64,000 bases of DNA from Perilla frutescens (GCA_026008535.1 BRKX01000003.1:24914001-24978000); one strand, 5' to 3'. Shown: positions 1 through 11,487, numbered from the stretch's first letter. Notes: generated by a model from the sequence alone, not told the origin. Numbers and translations are program-made.

Positions 1-183
1 ATAATTATTTAGTGATAGCTTATACTTATTTAGTGATACTTTTACATTCACTAAGTTTATCTCAGTGATTCCGTATTTTGCACATAGTGATACATTGGTT
101 TTAGTTAGTGGTACTCTTAGTTTTGCTTAGTGATACTTGACTGCATAAATTGCTGAGATATTTATCTTGTGCAGTGTGAATAG

Positions 184-605
184 ATGGGGGTTTTCCTGAA
201 TCAGATCAGTCATCCAAAATGTGCAGATTTTGAGTCATATGGTGTTGAATTCTCAGCTTTCAATTGGAACAGAACTGGTCGAAACATCAATTGTGCAATT
301 TATATCATGCACCAAATGGAAAACTTCCTTGGTGCTCCTTATGAGAGTTTGGAGTTGTCTAAGGTATATATGGAATGATGTAATTGAAATTTAAATACAG
401 TTTTAATATTTTTTGTGGTAATGTGACACATTTTTTTCTATTGCAGCTTGATGGAAGAAGGAGATTGAGAGCCCAATATGTTGCAAGGATTTTGCTTTCA
501 CCTCTAAATGGGTTGAGAAAAAAGATTCAACATGATGCTCTTCAAATCATTAAGAATAACAAGAAATATAAACAATTAGAAGTTGCTGGTGGTGTTGGTG
601 TATGA
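184..605 (+). pseudogene. C-terminal fragment of an Ulp1-like (C48) cysteine protease, transposon-associated
   Basis: Two exons can be read. The first reaches 363, with donor AAG|GTATAT; the second runs 447-605 after acceptor TTGCAG and ends in TGA. The first contains NCAIYIMHQMENF, which matches the region around the catalytic Cys of Ulp1/SENP-type proteases (usual form DCG-x-Y-x-M-x-x-ME). The second exon has the basic helix that follows (RRRLRAQYVARILLS). The His and Asp of the catalytic site would lie upstream. In-frame stops before 184 mean only the C-terminal part is supported. In plants such domains often ride in Mutator-like elements, which fits the FAR1 piece on the other strand. I read it as a transposon remnant, not a host SUMO protease. 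Confidence 0.6.
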
Positions 606-1044
606 ATGTAGTTGATTGCTGGAGATATGATGTGTGGATACTCTAACATGCTAGGTTAATCTTTTGGATGTTTGGTTAGTTTTTGTAATGAATGTGTGTT
701 GGTTTTTGGATGTGAAATATTGAAATGTTGGGGGTGGGAATTTAACATGTGTTAGTTTGAACAACTAGTATGAACAATTAGTGTTTGGTTAGTTTTTAAT
801 ATTTGACCTCGAAAGTGGCTTGATATTTTTGTTATTTTCCTTTGCATGACTAGTTATTCTTCACATTGTTTGAATATTTTTTGTGCGCATTTTACCAAAG
901 TTGATTGTGACACTGGCAAAGAACATTGCATTTAATTATTTCAATGATTTCTCCTTCAATTATAAAAAATAATAAATTGATAAATTATATGTGATGTATC
1001 ATTAGTGATTCAAGAAAGTATCACTATGAATACCATTAAGTAAA

Positions 1045-2110
1045 AATCACAGTATCAATACTGATGAATAAAGTATCACTAAGCATCCGTCAAGTAACAC
1101 TATTTGATAATCACAGTTTCAATAATATAATCTGGGGTACATTTCTCAAAACAATCTGAATAAATTCTCAAAACAATCTGGGATTATGGGTTTTGGACCC
1201 AAAATCACAAGTTATATGATGAAGAAAATCACAGTATCAATACTGATGAATAAAGTATCACTAAGCATCCGTCAAGTAACACTATTTGATAATCAAAGTT
1301 TCAATAATATAATCTGGGGTACATTTCTCAAAACAATCTGAATAAATTCTCAAAACATCTGGGATTACGGGTTTTGGACCAAAAATCACAAGTTATATGA
1401 TGAAAAAATCACAGTATCAATACTGATGAATAAAGTATCACTAAGCATCCATGAAGTAACACTATTTTATAATCACAGTTTCAATAATATAATCTGGGGT
1501 ACATTTCTCAAAACAATCTGAATAAATTCTCAAAACAATCTGGGATTATGGGTTTTGGACCCAAAATCACAAGTTATATGATGAAGAAAATCACAGTATC
1601 AATACTGATGAATAAAGTATCACTAAGCATCCGTCAAGTAACACTATTTGATAATCAAAGTTTCAATAATATAATCTGGGGTACATTTCTCAAAACAATC
1701 TGAATAAATTCTCAAAACAATCTGGGATTACGGGTTTTGGACCAAAAATCACAAGTTATATGATGAAAAAATCACAATATCAATACTGATGAATAAAGTA
1801 TCACTAAGCATCCATGAAGTAACACTATTTTATAATCACAGTTTCAATAATATAACCTGGGGGTACATTTCTCAAAACAATCTGAATAGATTCTCAAAAC
1901 AATCTGGGATTACGGGTTTTGGACCCAAAATCACAAGTTATATGATGAAGAAAATCATAGTATCAATACTGATGAATAAAGTATCATTAAGCATTCGTCA
2001 AGTAACACTATTTGATCATCACAGTTTCAATAATATAATCTGGGATACATTTCTTAAAACAATCTAAATGCATTCTCAAAACAATCTGGGATTAGGGGTT
2101 TTGGACCCAA
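1045..2110. repeat. Tandem array, six units of about 181 bp with a dimeric (about 363-bp) higher order
   Basis: The phrase tactgatgaataaagtatca recurs at about 1059, 1241, 1421, 1603, 1784 and 1967, so units are 180-183 bp. Two unit types alternate. One has cgtcaagtaacac followed by gataatcaaag; the other has catgaagtaacac followed by tataatcacag. Junctions alternate between gaagaaaatc and gaaaaaatc. Units 2-3 and 4-5 form near-identical dimers, which implies a second round of amplification of a two-unit block. Short open frames in the array (for example 1789-2067) are by-products of repetition. The array lies between the Ulp1-like and FAR1-like pieces of the MULE. Confidence 0.9.
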
Positions 2111-3398
2111 ACTCCTTTGAAATTGAAGTGTCACTTGTATTCTTCTTCTTTTTTTGAAGGTGCCCTTTGATCTTTGATCTTAAATATGCCTTACAACCTG
2201 TGCGTGTGAGATTTACCTTTCTTGAGGTAGGATTGTTAGATTTTTTGGCTCCCTCACAAGAACACAAAAAGTATTTCTCAACTACACTTCCATTTTCAGT
2301 TCTTGTTGTGGATTTCCTAACACTAAACCCATTTTTAAGAGCATGACTACAATATAAGTCATATATATCATCAATTTTCTTCCTTTTCAAACCAAGAAGA
2401 CAACCTCTTACATCAAAAGAATCACCTACAACATATTAGTAACAAATAAAATAGTGTCAATAAGTACTAGTGAGGTATAAAAACATATTGTTGATGTATC
2501 ATTACTATCGAGTGAATCATAATTATTTTTTAAGTGAAACAGTTGCAAAATATCAATAATACCTAGCGAAGGATTACTATCATCAGAGAAAGTATAACTA
2601 AATACCATATAAGTATCACTACTGTATATAACTATTTTTTAAGTGAAACATTTGTAAAATATCAATAATATATGGCGAATGATTACTATAATGAGAGCAA
2701 ATATCATTAAATAGCATAGAAGTATCACCATTGTTCAAAAGTCAATATATGCGTGTGATACACACTTTTCTTGATTTATGCAGTAAGAAATAACAATATA
2801 TCAGTAACAAATAAATTAGTCTCAATAAGTAGTAGTGTTGTATAAAAAAAACACAGTTGATGTATCAGTACTATCGAGTGAATCATAATTATTTTTTAAG
2901 TGAAACAATTATAAAATATCAATAATACATAGCTAAGGATTACTATCGTGAGAGAAAGTATCACTAAATACCATAAAAGTATCTATACTGTATGTAATTA
3001 TTTAGGCAGAATCATAATTACAAAGAACAGAACTATAGTACTACTTACTCTCAATTTACAACATAACAGATTCATTCTCGTTGATAGATGTTGTATCTAC
3101 ATCTTCAATATTGTCTTCATTATCAAGTATAACAATATCTGAAATTTACAAAATTTAAATTACTTTTAGGATTTCAATAACAATAATAGATTACTAAACT
3201 AAAACTTCAATGAATTAGTTCACACTAGCATATTATCAAACAGTTTGAATGCAAAATTTGATATATGTAATAATTGATGAAAAATTGAATCAAAATTACA
3301 AATTTTATAAAATAAGAACACATACCTATCGTTTCTTTGCTGGAATTGGCGGAAATTCCTCCGGAAGGAACCGTAGTTAGTTTTCCCAAATCATCCAT
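2076..3398 (-). pseudogene. FAR1/FHY3-type DNA-binding domain fragment of a MULE-derived gene, truncated
   Basis: Reading the minus strand, a first exon starts at ATG 3398 (MDDLGKLTTVPSGG...) and stops at a donor near 3326. A second, acidic exon may start at 3138. The domain exon begins after acceptor TTGTAG at 2426 and runs 2425-2076. It contains YDLYCSHALKNGFSVRKS, a CSCEG segment and TRTGCKAYLRSKIK, the hallmark of the FAR1 zinc-binding domain (a WRKY-GCM1-like fold). After GCKAYLR the frame loses similarity, becomes lysine-rich and enters the 181-bp array. The MULE transposase domain and SWIM finger that should follow are missing. I could not phase exon 2 to the domain exon without a stop, so this is annotated as broken. 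Confidence 0.7.
2435..3000. repeat. Three imperfect direct repeats rich in the GTATCACT motif
   Basis: A segment containing gtgaatcataattattttttaagtgaaac and then aaaatatcaataatac recurs at about 2510-2640, in shortened form at 2637-2735, and at 2870-3000. The first and third copies share longer flanks (aaataa...agt/ctcaataagta) and are about 360 bp apart. They fall in introns of the FAR1-like gene remnant. The octamer GTATCACT or its variants recurs here, in the 181-bp array and, in reverse orientation, at 1-140. Confidence 0.7.
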
Positions 3399-3720
3399 TT
3401 AATAGTTGAACAAATCGCGAGTAATGAGAGATATGCGCAGCGCTGCTGCCGCGAGTTGGTGGGAGAAAATCTAGGCGCCGCCACGAGCTCGACGGGAAAG
3501 CTAGGTGGCGCGGCGAGCTGGACAGAATCGTGGTCGGGGCGGCGAAACTGGACGTAAAAACCTAGACGAGGCGTGAGCGATCGAGCGAGCGGGGAGAGAA
3601 AAAAATTCTGATTTTTTTTTTTAATATATATATGTCCGGGTCGGGTCCGAACCGGATCGGGTCGGGGGAGATCCGTCTAACGTAAGAGACCCGTTAGACG
3701 GTCTCACACAAGTCTCCCCC

Positions 3721-4860
3721 ATATATATAATATCTAACCGGCAAAACACATTTCCTGATTTTTTTTTTTACTTTTATGTTTTGTTTCGATAGATATTTCT
3801 CATTTCTGTGTATTTTTTTATTCGAAAGTCTTCATACAAAGATTTTTAATAAATCTTTCTACTTCTAAATATTCAATATTATCAGGTCCTCATTCAATGA
3901 AACTGGTAAAGTTGTTAACTTTTTCATTATTTTAAATAAGATTTCAGTTATTTACATAATATTTATATTATTTATTTATCCATTAATATATTTGTTAGCT
4001 GAACGAAAACATGATGTAGTAAGATTTCCCATAATGACAAATGGGAATTTGTTTCACTTTCTTGGACTGGAAAAAGGAGTGCGTGCAGTGCAGTACAAGT
4101 GTTGCATCGCTTCAAATTTCATGGCTCACGAGCACTCGTCTTTGCTAATGTAAAATATACAAAGCGCTAATAAGTAATAACTCACCTACACCACTAAAAA
4201 AAATAGAGTAATTTCCTATCATATCAAACAAATTACATTAATTTATTACTAAAATACACGAATCAAATCAAACATTAATATACAAAATAATGACTTCAAC
4301 TAAACTAAACACAGTTTATTACGAAACAAAAAAAATAATGAATTTTTAATAAATACCTGGATCTTCCATGGAAATAATTCTTGTTGTAACAAGAAATAAT
4401 CGAGAATATGAAAATACTGGAAACGAGACTGCTGGAATAAAAACTAAAATGGCAGAGACGAGTTCAGAAAAATGATGGATATAAAATGGTAAAAACGAAA
4501 ATGGTGGAGACGAAAAATATTCCAGATAGTTTACTCTGTAGCAAAAATTGATGGAGTAATACGTGTAGAATAAATGAAATAAACAAAGAATAATGAATGA
4601 TGATAAAAAATCCCATAAAATGCGGGATTTGATATTCTAGATCATTTTGAATTATTACTATACCCGTATTTAATAGAACAATAAATTAATTGCATTTTAA
4701 TTCCATTTTTAGAGATCAATCTTGACCGTATAAAGTAAATGAATGGGTGTGGCATTGATTTATTCCTAGTTCCTAAGAGGGAATTGAGTTCTCATTTGAA
4801 CTCTAATATATATAGGGATTGACTATAATAAGCATTGTGTTTGGTGTAAGAACTAAACAC
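3721..4860. other. AT-rich intergenic DNA with a copy of a cystinosin-gene intron segment
   Basis: No gene is seen. Positions 4036-4157 (acaaatgggaatttgtttcac ... gagcactcgtctttg) closely match the intron of the cystinosin-like gene at about 24524-24672, with a deletion. The shared words include ctggactggaaaa, gcagtacaagtgttgcatc, tcaaatttcatgg and gagcactcgtctttg. The rest is low-complexity A/T sequence. Confidence 0.7.
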
Positions 4861-5215
4861 TATGCTTTCTTTTCATTTTTTTTTTACTCACGCATCCAAC
4901 TTGTGGTATTGAGGAGATTCGAACCCGTGACCTTTGGTCTCCAAGCAATCTCACTCCACCATTAGGTCATCCCCACCGGGACAATACTATGCTTAACTAG
5001 AATAATTTTATTGCCTATATAGTGCATTTTAATTATAATTAGCATTTAGCACTAAATACAATTATCACTAAAATTTAATAATATAAGAAATAAAAAAAAT
5101 AGAACTAAAATATAATAAAATATGCAATAAAATATAGTAAATAAGCATAGTGTTCACGTTCTCACACAAAAATGAGTGTTTATTTGAACTAAATCATATA
5201 TATGGGGCGTGTGTT
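4780..5215. mobile_element. Fold-back MITE-like element split by a SINE
   Basis: The left arm (about 4788-4867) ends in gtgtttggtgtaagaactaaacactatgctt. The right arm begins at about 5142 with aagcatagtgttcacgttctcacac and continues to a tttgaact...atatatatgggg block. The two arms are imperfect reverse complements. A SINE (4868-4985) sits beside the left arm and duplicated actatgctt. The ends are approximate and no target duplication of the MITE itself was identified. Confidence 0.5.
4868..4985 (-). mobile_element. tRNA-derived SINE, minus orientation
   Basis: On the minus strand the element begins gtcccggtggggatgacc, has an A-box-like tgacctaatggtggag and a B-box-like ggttcgaatctc, and ends in a T-rich plus-strand tract (the A tail). 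Target duplications actatgctt are at 4859-4867 and 4986-4994. It is a close relative of the element at 11370-11475. Confidence 0.85.
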
Positions 5216-5371
5216 TGAATTGAAGTAGTAATAACATATTTAAAATAAAGTTATTATAATATCCAACCTATATCTGGTAGCAATTTTATCCCAATGTTTT
5301 ATCTTTCATAATTCTACCATCCACAAGTTTTTCCACAAGTGAAAGCCATGTCATCACCTTGAAAATCACAT

Positions 5372-5667
5372 ACACTAGAGGTGTCAAAATCAGTCCGGGC
5401 CGATGAGCCAACCCAATTTTGAGTTGGGCTGGGCTACAATTTCACGGGCCCAAAATGCTGCCTCGCCCAAAAAAAATTGGATCGAATGGGTTGGATCAGC
5501 CCACTGAAGTGAAAAATTAGTCTTCTGCTCACGGGTGACCCGACCCCGAATTTTAGATTAGGTTGGGTCATGAATTTTGAGCCTCGAAATATTTCGAGTT
5601 AGGATGGGTTGGGCCGCCTAATTAAATTTGGCCCATGGGCTCAGGCTAGCCCGGCGCAGCCCATATG
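5372..5667. mobile_element. hAT-like MITE rich in GGCCC/GGGCC words
   Basis: The segment starts with ctagaggtgtcaaaatc and is filled with gggcc, gggttgg and cccgacccg words. It ends near gcagcccatatgacaaac. The start resembles the tagaggtggcaa end of the element at 34608-34863 and of plant hAT elements in general. The right end is poorly conserved and no target duplication was confirmed. Confidence 0.45.
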
Positions 5668-7113
5668 ACAAACTTATCATACATAAAAAAATATATATTC
5701 CAAATAAGTAAGAACAATGTGGGTCCCGTAAGTTCAGTAAAATCTGACCGCGAAACCTCTTTGTGGGTCCCGAAAATTTAGTAATTTGTACAAAACTAGC
5801 ATTTCGCCCGTGCGATGCACAGATAAAATATGTATAATTTATTTTATTGAAATATCATATGAAAAATATTCAAATCATACGACTCACACCGCCTGTATTT
5901 TGCAAACACAATTGCCAAGCCAAATTTCATTTCCACAAGTTTTGTGGTAACTGGTATAGTGTTATTTGATCAAAAGATTCATATTGAGAATTTTCAATGA
6001 TTGATGGATACTCTAACGAATTGATAACTCAAAAAAAAAAAAAATCACAAATTGCAATTTTCACACCACTTTTGAAACATTGCAATAATGACATCTCCTT
6101 TCTATTTGTAGTAAATTCAACATCCCTAAATTTTTTCGACAATTGAAAATTTGATGTGAACTTTTTTTTTTCAACGTGTATATGAACTCATACGGTATAT
6201 ATTTCGTTCAAACTTTATAATCCACGTGTTAGATATTTTTGTAAATACATAATAAATCTACAATATATATAATCCTCAAATGCAATTAAAATAGACACAA
6301 TTTCAAATCTTAAGTATAATGTAAAACATATGTGAGATGATATGAATAGTTTTTTCCCCCTTGAGTTTAGTATATATTTACGTAGCAAATACAAATTAAA
6401 TTACAATTTTTATTCATCCATTAACATTGAAAACTAAATAAAAAATCACTATTTGCATTAGTATCCTCTATATAATTAGAACCCATTAGAATTAAATCAT
6501 CCATCAACATCCTTTGTATAGAAATTGAATAAAATAGTTAATTCTTCAAAATTTTCCTATATTTATTACAATATTTTTTTAACGATCGATAAAAAAAAAT
6601 GAATATTAAAATATGGTAAAAATAACTTAAAACAACTATTTAGAAACAAACATCTAATTGCTTTTATCAGTTCTAAAAAATGGTTAAAAATTTACGAATT
6701 GATGAATGTTTTTATTAATGATTCTCACTTGATGAAGTGGTGATACACTATTCGAACTATTTTCATATTTTATAAACATAAAAAAATAAAATAAAAAATC
6801 ACAATCAAAATTTTGTAAGCTTCAACCATTATCTGGCTTATACTTTTACAATATGCAAAACAACAATTACATAAAATATATATAACATAAGAGAGTACAG
6901 TGCTTGGAATGCGAAAAATGAAAAAGAAAATTACCCAATGACCTAATACTAACAATCACACGCATTGTTTTTCGTAGATAAATTAATAAAACTGAAAACC
7001 ACTCAACTTTCTGGAACCTGGAGGGCCTCTAAGATTATTTTCTTCTGATCAAGCTTCCCAAAGCTAAAATGTATGAGATTGCAATATCAATATGGACATA
7101 ACATAATTTCACT
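5668..7113. other. AT-rich intergenic DNA, no gene seen
   Basis: Short open frames occur (for example 6770-6955 on -) but have no recognisable protein features. A segment at about 5800-5830 (catttcgcccgtgcgatgcac) resembles a GC-richer transposon end, but I could not define an element. Confidence 0.6.
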
Positions 7114-7395
7114 TATAGTGTACCACCACAAAACCAATTATAGAGGCCCAATTAATTTTCTAGAGCCCAAATCCATTTTTAATAAAAGACCCAAATGATG
7201 GGCTTTCTAGCCCAAATATGTTTTTAATTATTTACGACCCAATTATTATCCGATCAAGATGAACGAATATATTAGACGATAGTGCTCGTCGATACGAATC
7301 CATAGAACTTGGTTTCACTAATATAGGAATTCAATTGACTAAGATATGGTTTTTTCTCTAATTTAAATTCTAATTATGGTTTATTTAAGATGTAG

Positions 7396-7403
7396 TATAA
7401 ATA
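7396..7403 (+). promoter_or_regulatory. TATA box of the solo LTR promoter
   Basis: The sequence tataaata sits about 280 bp inside the LTR, followed after some 70-130 bp by a CT-rich leader. Several gggctt/gcccaa words lie upstream at 7144-7225. The position fits a U3/R boundary. Confidence 0.5.
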
Positions 7404-8297
7404 CCCCCAATACCACTTTGAGTCTCATTTTTACCATTTCACAATTATCTCAAAGGGGAACAGCCCCTTCTCCCTCTCTCTCTACTCCTCCCCTCGCCAC
7501 CACCACCTTCGCTGCCGGCCACCACCGCCGTCGGTCGCCGTCGTCCCCTCCACCGTCGGAAAATTTTTCTGGCGGAATTTTTGACATGCAATTACAGTTT
7601 TTGATTCCCCTCATTCTCTTCTTTCCATTTCTTTGATTATTTTTGAAAGAATTTGAGGTTTAGGTATCCGATTTTCGGATCTAAGAGTGGGTTAAACCCT
7701 AACCTTTTAGAATCTCTTTTCTTCTTTATTTTTCAATTTCTATTTCGATTTTTATGGTTATAAATGTAGATTTACGGGTTGTTTTGATTGCCCATTTTAA
7801 AGGATATTTCTTTTTTATCCAATGTTCTTATTATTTTGGATGTTCTTAAACACATTAAAAATAAAATGGGTGAATGATGAGATGAAAAACTATGAATGTT
7901 CATTGATAATATTGGTGGAAATATTATTGAAATTAATAAACTTTTTACAATTTATGTAATTGTTTGTGTGCGTGTGTGTTGTGGGTGTGGGTGTGTGCGT
8001 GTGTGTGTTGGATGTGTGTGCGTGAGTTTTACAATTTTGTTTTCTTTTATTTTATTTATTTATTTTATATTTTATGCTATCATAATATAGATGGGTATAA
8101 CTGAAAAGCTTAGAAATGTTATCAAAAATTGATGTTAGTCTCATGAATAAATCAATCTCAATTAAATTGTAAGGTTTATGGATCAATCTTTGTTAATAGC
8201 AATTTAATTTTAATTGAGTCATATATTTCATTATGACATATTAATTATGAATCTTGGGATATATTTTAAAATTCAATTATAGCCTAAATAAATACAT

Positions 8298-8468
8298 TTT
8301 TTTTTTTGTCGAAGGTAACCCGCAGCCGCTACCGCACAGGGGAGGTAAACCATACTTGGCAAGCCAGGTGTGACAGGCTCACACCTAATGGTGTTGGTGG
8401 GATTCGAACTTGAGACCTTTGGCCTCAAGATATCGTACCACTCCACCACTAGGCCATCCCCAAGGGGA
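8298..8468 (-). mobile_element. tRNA-derived SINE nested in the solo LTR
   Basis: On the minus strand it begins gtccccttggggatggcctagtg. It has an A-box-like tggcctagtggtggag and a B-box gttcgaatccc, and ends in an A tail (t-run on + from about 8297). Flanking duplications ctaaataaatacat are at 8284-8297 and 8469-8482, so insertion postdates the LTR. It is longer than the other two SINEs here because it has an extra 3' body (cccgcagccgctaccgcac region). Confidence 0.9.
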
Positions 8469-10526
8469 CTAAATAAATACATTTTTTTTTATGTTATGAG
8501 GTCTAAGGCACAAGTTATGACTTTATTTAATTAAATTCAAATTATTAATTTTCGTGTAAGTTTATGTGACCTAATGGTTAGGTATTGTAAATTTTTAGTA
8601 AAGATGTTTGAGGATCAAACCATATTATGTGCATTTTTAAGATTCTTTTTATTTCATTTCAAGTTTCTGCCTTATTAAATTAAAGTGTGAAAAAGATTTC
8701 AAATAGTAATGTCTAGTCTAATGGTTGAATTCCAGTTTTATTAATTATAGGTCAAGGGTTCAAAACCTTTTTTGAACATTTTATTTATGGATTTTATTCC
8801 AATATGATTCTGCACTATATATAAATAAAAATATGTTATGATTTTGGAAAATGGCCTCTGGCCCGATGGTTGTGTTCTGCATTTTATTATGATAGGTCAA
8901 ATGTTCAAAACATTTAGAATGCATTTTATTTATTTTTATTCCAAGATAATTATGAACTTTATTTAATTAAAATCACTAAACAATTTTTGAAAATAGAGTT
9001 TAGTCTAATGGTGAGAGTTTAGATTTTATGCTAGAGGTCTAAGGTTCAATTCACTTTAATGCATTTCATAATCCTCTTTTTACTCAAGCATTTATTAGTG
9101 TACTTAATTAAAGCAGTTTAATTAATTTTACATAAATTCTTTTAGTCTAGTGTTTAAGTGTTTATTATTTCACTTATGTTTTTGGTCAAGTGTTCAAGCC
9201 CTCTCGACTACATAATTATATTATATTTTTACCTTATTTTTATTTGGTCTATTTTGTTTAATTTAGATTAAATTCAAAATTAAGTGTATGATATAATAAA
9301 TCAATATTTTCATATTAATATTCTATGATCCTTTAAATCTTAAATTAAGTTTTATAATTTGCCTCTATGAATTTAAGCCATCTATTTATATGATCGAGGA
9401 CTCCAATATATCTTAAGCTAGGATCTCGTTCAACTTTTAGGCGACGTCAGGGTACGCTCTTACTTTAGGGAATTGTTCCCTAGATCCTTATTTACGTTAT
9501 GGTATATGTTTAGAAGATTAATATGTTATTAAGACATAGTTCTTATGTATAGGTCTTAACCCGAGACTCGTTTAGGACGACGATTAAGACGATTCATATA
9601 TTTAAGCATAAGGTCCTAATCCGTGACTGCAGGCTTAGGACGAGAAGTTGTGAATAAAGCTTCAGCTAATTTAGCTATAAGGTGAGTTTACTTACTAAAA
9701 TGCTTTCGAAAATATATTTAAACTTTCGTCCGCTATGAAAAATTATTTATGCTTATGTTGCTCAATGTGGATTGACACGACTTATATGAGGAATTCTGAA
9801 TATGGCACTTTGGTGCAATTACTTATGAATATGCTCATGTTATGAATATGTTATAGTTTATATGTGATCACATTAGGGTCGGTCTCCACTATGTCTATTG
9901 AACGTATGATTTATGACATGTCAAATATGAATTTATTGATATTCTTAATGCAAATTATTGGACGAATGTATGAGTATTCTCACGGAGAGTTTTCTGGCAC
10001 TCAGCCCCACTATTTAAAAATGTTTTCAGGTAATTGATGACGACAGGTGGCGGACGTGGACTAATAGGGACATCTTGTATGGTTGGCCATATTTTAATTT
10101 TTGAAATATTGACTTTGTTTAGTTGTGGTCAACAAATATGATTATATATGCTTCCGTTGTATGTTTATGGATTATTTAAATATTTTATGGATGCATGTGA
10201 TCATCATGGTCTTACTGGCATATTATAAATGTTGAAAATGGATTTTTGACTAGTCAATGTTGAATATGTTTTAATTAGTTGTTCGAAATGTGGTGTTTTA
10301 AAATGATAGGTTGATTGAAAAGTCTTATTTTGTCCGATTGGTTGTTGAATGGTAAACGCCTATGAGCGTGAAATTTAGTATGATTCTAAATGAAGTGTTG
10401 TCCGAATTTTTATAATTCGAAAAAAAGATTTATATTAGTTTGCGAAAATTTTATGGTGATTTTCTATTATAGTGTGTGAGCTCCCGTTAGCGCACCGGAC
10501 CTCCGAGTTCGGGGCGCTACATATAG

Positions 10527-11345
10527 AAATCAAAGTAAAAAAATAAATTCAATCTAATAAGTGATAGCATTAATATCTATTTCTCACAAAAGAACTCGGA
10601 TTGTCGAAGAGTCATGTTACATTCGAGTATTTATAGAACCAGCAATGCAAATAAACAATTGCCTATTAATATTCGAAAAATCATAAGGCGAACACTTCTT
10701 TGGAAGGTACAAAATGAGTGGGAATAATTTACGGTTACTATAGATTATTATGTAAATACCAAATTATGAAATAAATACATTTAATTCATGATGAATCAAA
10801 CTTAATTTCATTATAATTACGTTTATAATTAGAATATAATAAGTAGTTATAGTTAATATATAATAATTAATATCTATAAAATATACGCAAACAATTGCTA
10901 GCAATATATTAAATATGCATACATAATATAACATAACAAACATATATATAGTGACATATAGTCGTAATAAGATATAAAAAGAAATGCACTAGCAACCAAT
11001 TATATATATAGATATTATGATTGTCTTGTCTAATTAATAAAAAGATATATCACTTTTTATATTTTTAGATTGCATTAATTTTACATCAATAATGTGATTA
11101 TATATTATAATATACGTATAATTAATATATTAACATATATTTAATTAATATTCAATTTTGTTGATTATGTAGATTCCCACACACTACTACTTCTACTGCC
11201 ACACACACACACGTAATATATTAATTTGATCTAAATTTAATTACAAAACATGAATGCTCGCAATTAAAATATCTAGGTTAATTTAAAACTAAAACATAAA
11301 TTATGTTAAGAAATTAAAATTAATATTATATAATATTATGTAGGA
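10527..11345. other. AT-rich intergenic DNA, no gene seen
   Basis: Very A/T-rich sequence with short tata and taat runs and a short cacacacac run near 11203. No open frame with protein character and no element ends were found. Confidence 0.6.
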
Positions 11346-11369
11346 TTATTAGAGTTTACCAACGCAAAT

Positions 11370-11475
11370 CCCGGTGGGGATGACCTAGTGGTGGAGTGAG
11401 ATTGCTCGAAGACCAAAGGTCACGAGTTCGAATCTCCTCAATACCACAGGTTGTGTGCGTGAGTAAAAAAAAAAA
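11370..11475 (+). mobile_element. tRNA-derived SINE, plus orientation
   Basis: It starts cccggtggggatgacctag. The A box is within tgacctagtggtggag and the B box is gagttcgaatctcc, and it ends in an A tail after gtgtgcgtgagt. Near-perfect duplications accaacgcaaat (11358-11369) and accaacacaaat (11476-11487) flank it. Confidence 0.9.
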
Positions 11476-11487
11476 ACCAACACAAAT

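Larger units (their letters stand above)
1..3720. mobile_element. Right part of a decayed Mutator-like element (MULE) with Ulp1-like and FAR1-like pieces
   Basis: The segment ends near 3719 in a GC-rich terminal region whose last bases (about 3690-3719) carry gacggtctcacacaag, which I recognise as a common end of plant Mutator-like elements. Just inside, ccgtctaacg (3673-3682) pairs with cgttagacgg (3692-3701). Inside are a C48/Ulp1-type protease fragment on + (184-605) and a FAR1-type DNA-binding-domain fragment on - (2076-3398). Both domains accompany plant MULE or FAR1-derived genes. The transposase core and SWIM finger are absent, and a tandem array occupies the place where the FAR1-like frame should continue. 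The left end lies outside the window, so terminal inverted repeats and the 9-bp duplication cannot be verified. Family assignment is inference from domain content plus the right end. Confidence 0.6.
7119..10521. mobile_element. Solo LTR, 3.4 kb, probably Tekay/Del-like Ty3/gypsy
   Basis: The segment begins TGTACCACCAC and ends GGGGCGCTACA, and is flanked by the perfect 5-bp duplication TATAG (7114-7118 and 10522-10526). It has no internal retroelement genes, so it is a solo LTR left by LTR-LTR recombination. A TATA box (tataaata, 7396-7403) precedes a C/T-rich leader. Near the 3' end, tggcactcagccccac followed by gttttcagg resembles the comparable part of the chromovirus LTR at about 54340-54410. 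A SINE (8298-8468) is nested inside. The frame at 7376-7636 lies just behind the TATA box and is rich in Pro and Ser; I do not call it a gene. Confidence 0.85.

Noticed and set aside
1045..2110. CRISPR-like array
   Set aside because: Units are contiguous 181-bp tandem repeats without distinct spacers, in clearly eukaryotic DNA.
4900..4985. tRNA gene (B-box ggttcgaat on minus strand), likewise at 8400 and 11430
   Set aside because: A and B boxes are present, but the sequence cannot fold as a tRNA cloverleaf, and each unit has an A tail and target duplications, so all three are SINEs.
7376..7636. 86-aa open frame as a gene
   Set aside because: It lies just behind the TATA box of a solo LTR, is low-complexity Ser/Pro-rich, and has no recognisable domain.
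8273..8482. 69-aa minus-strand frame
   Set aside because: It lies entirely within a SINE and its target duplications.
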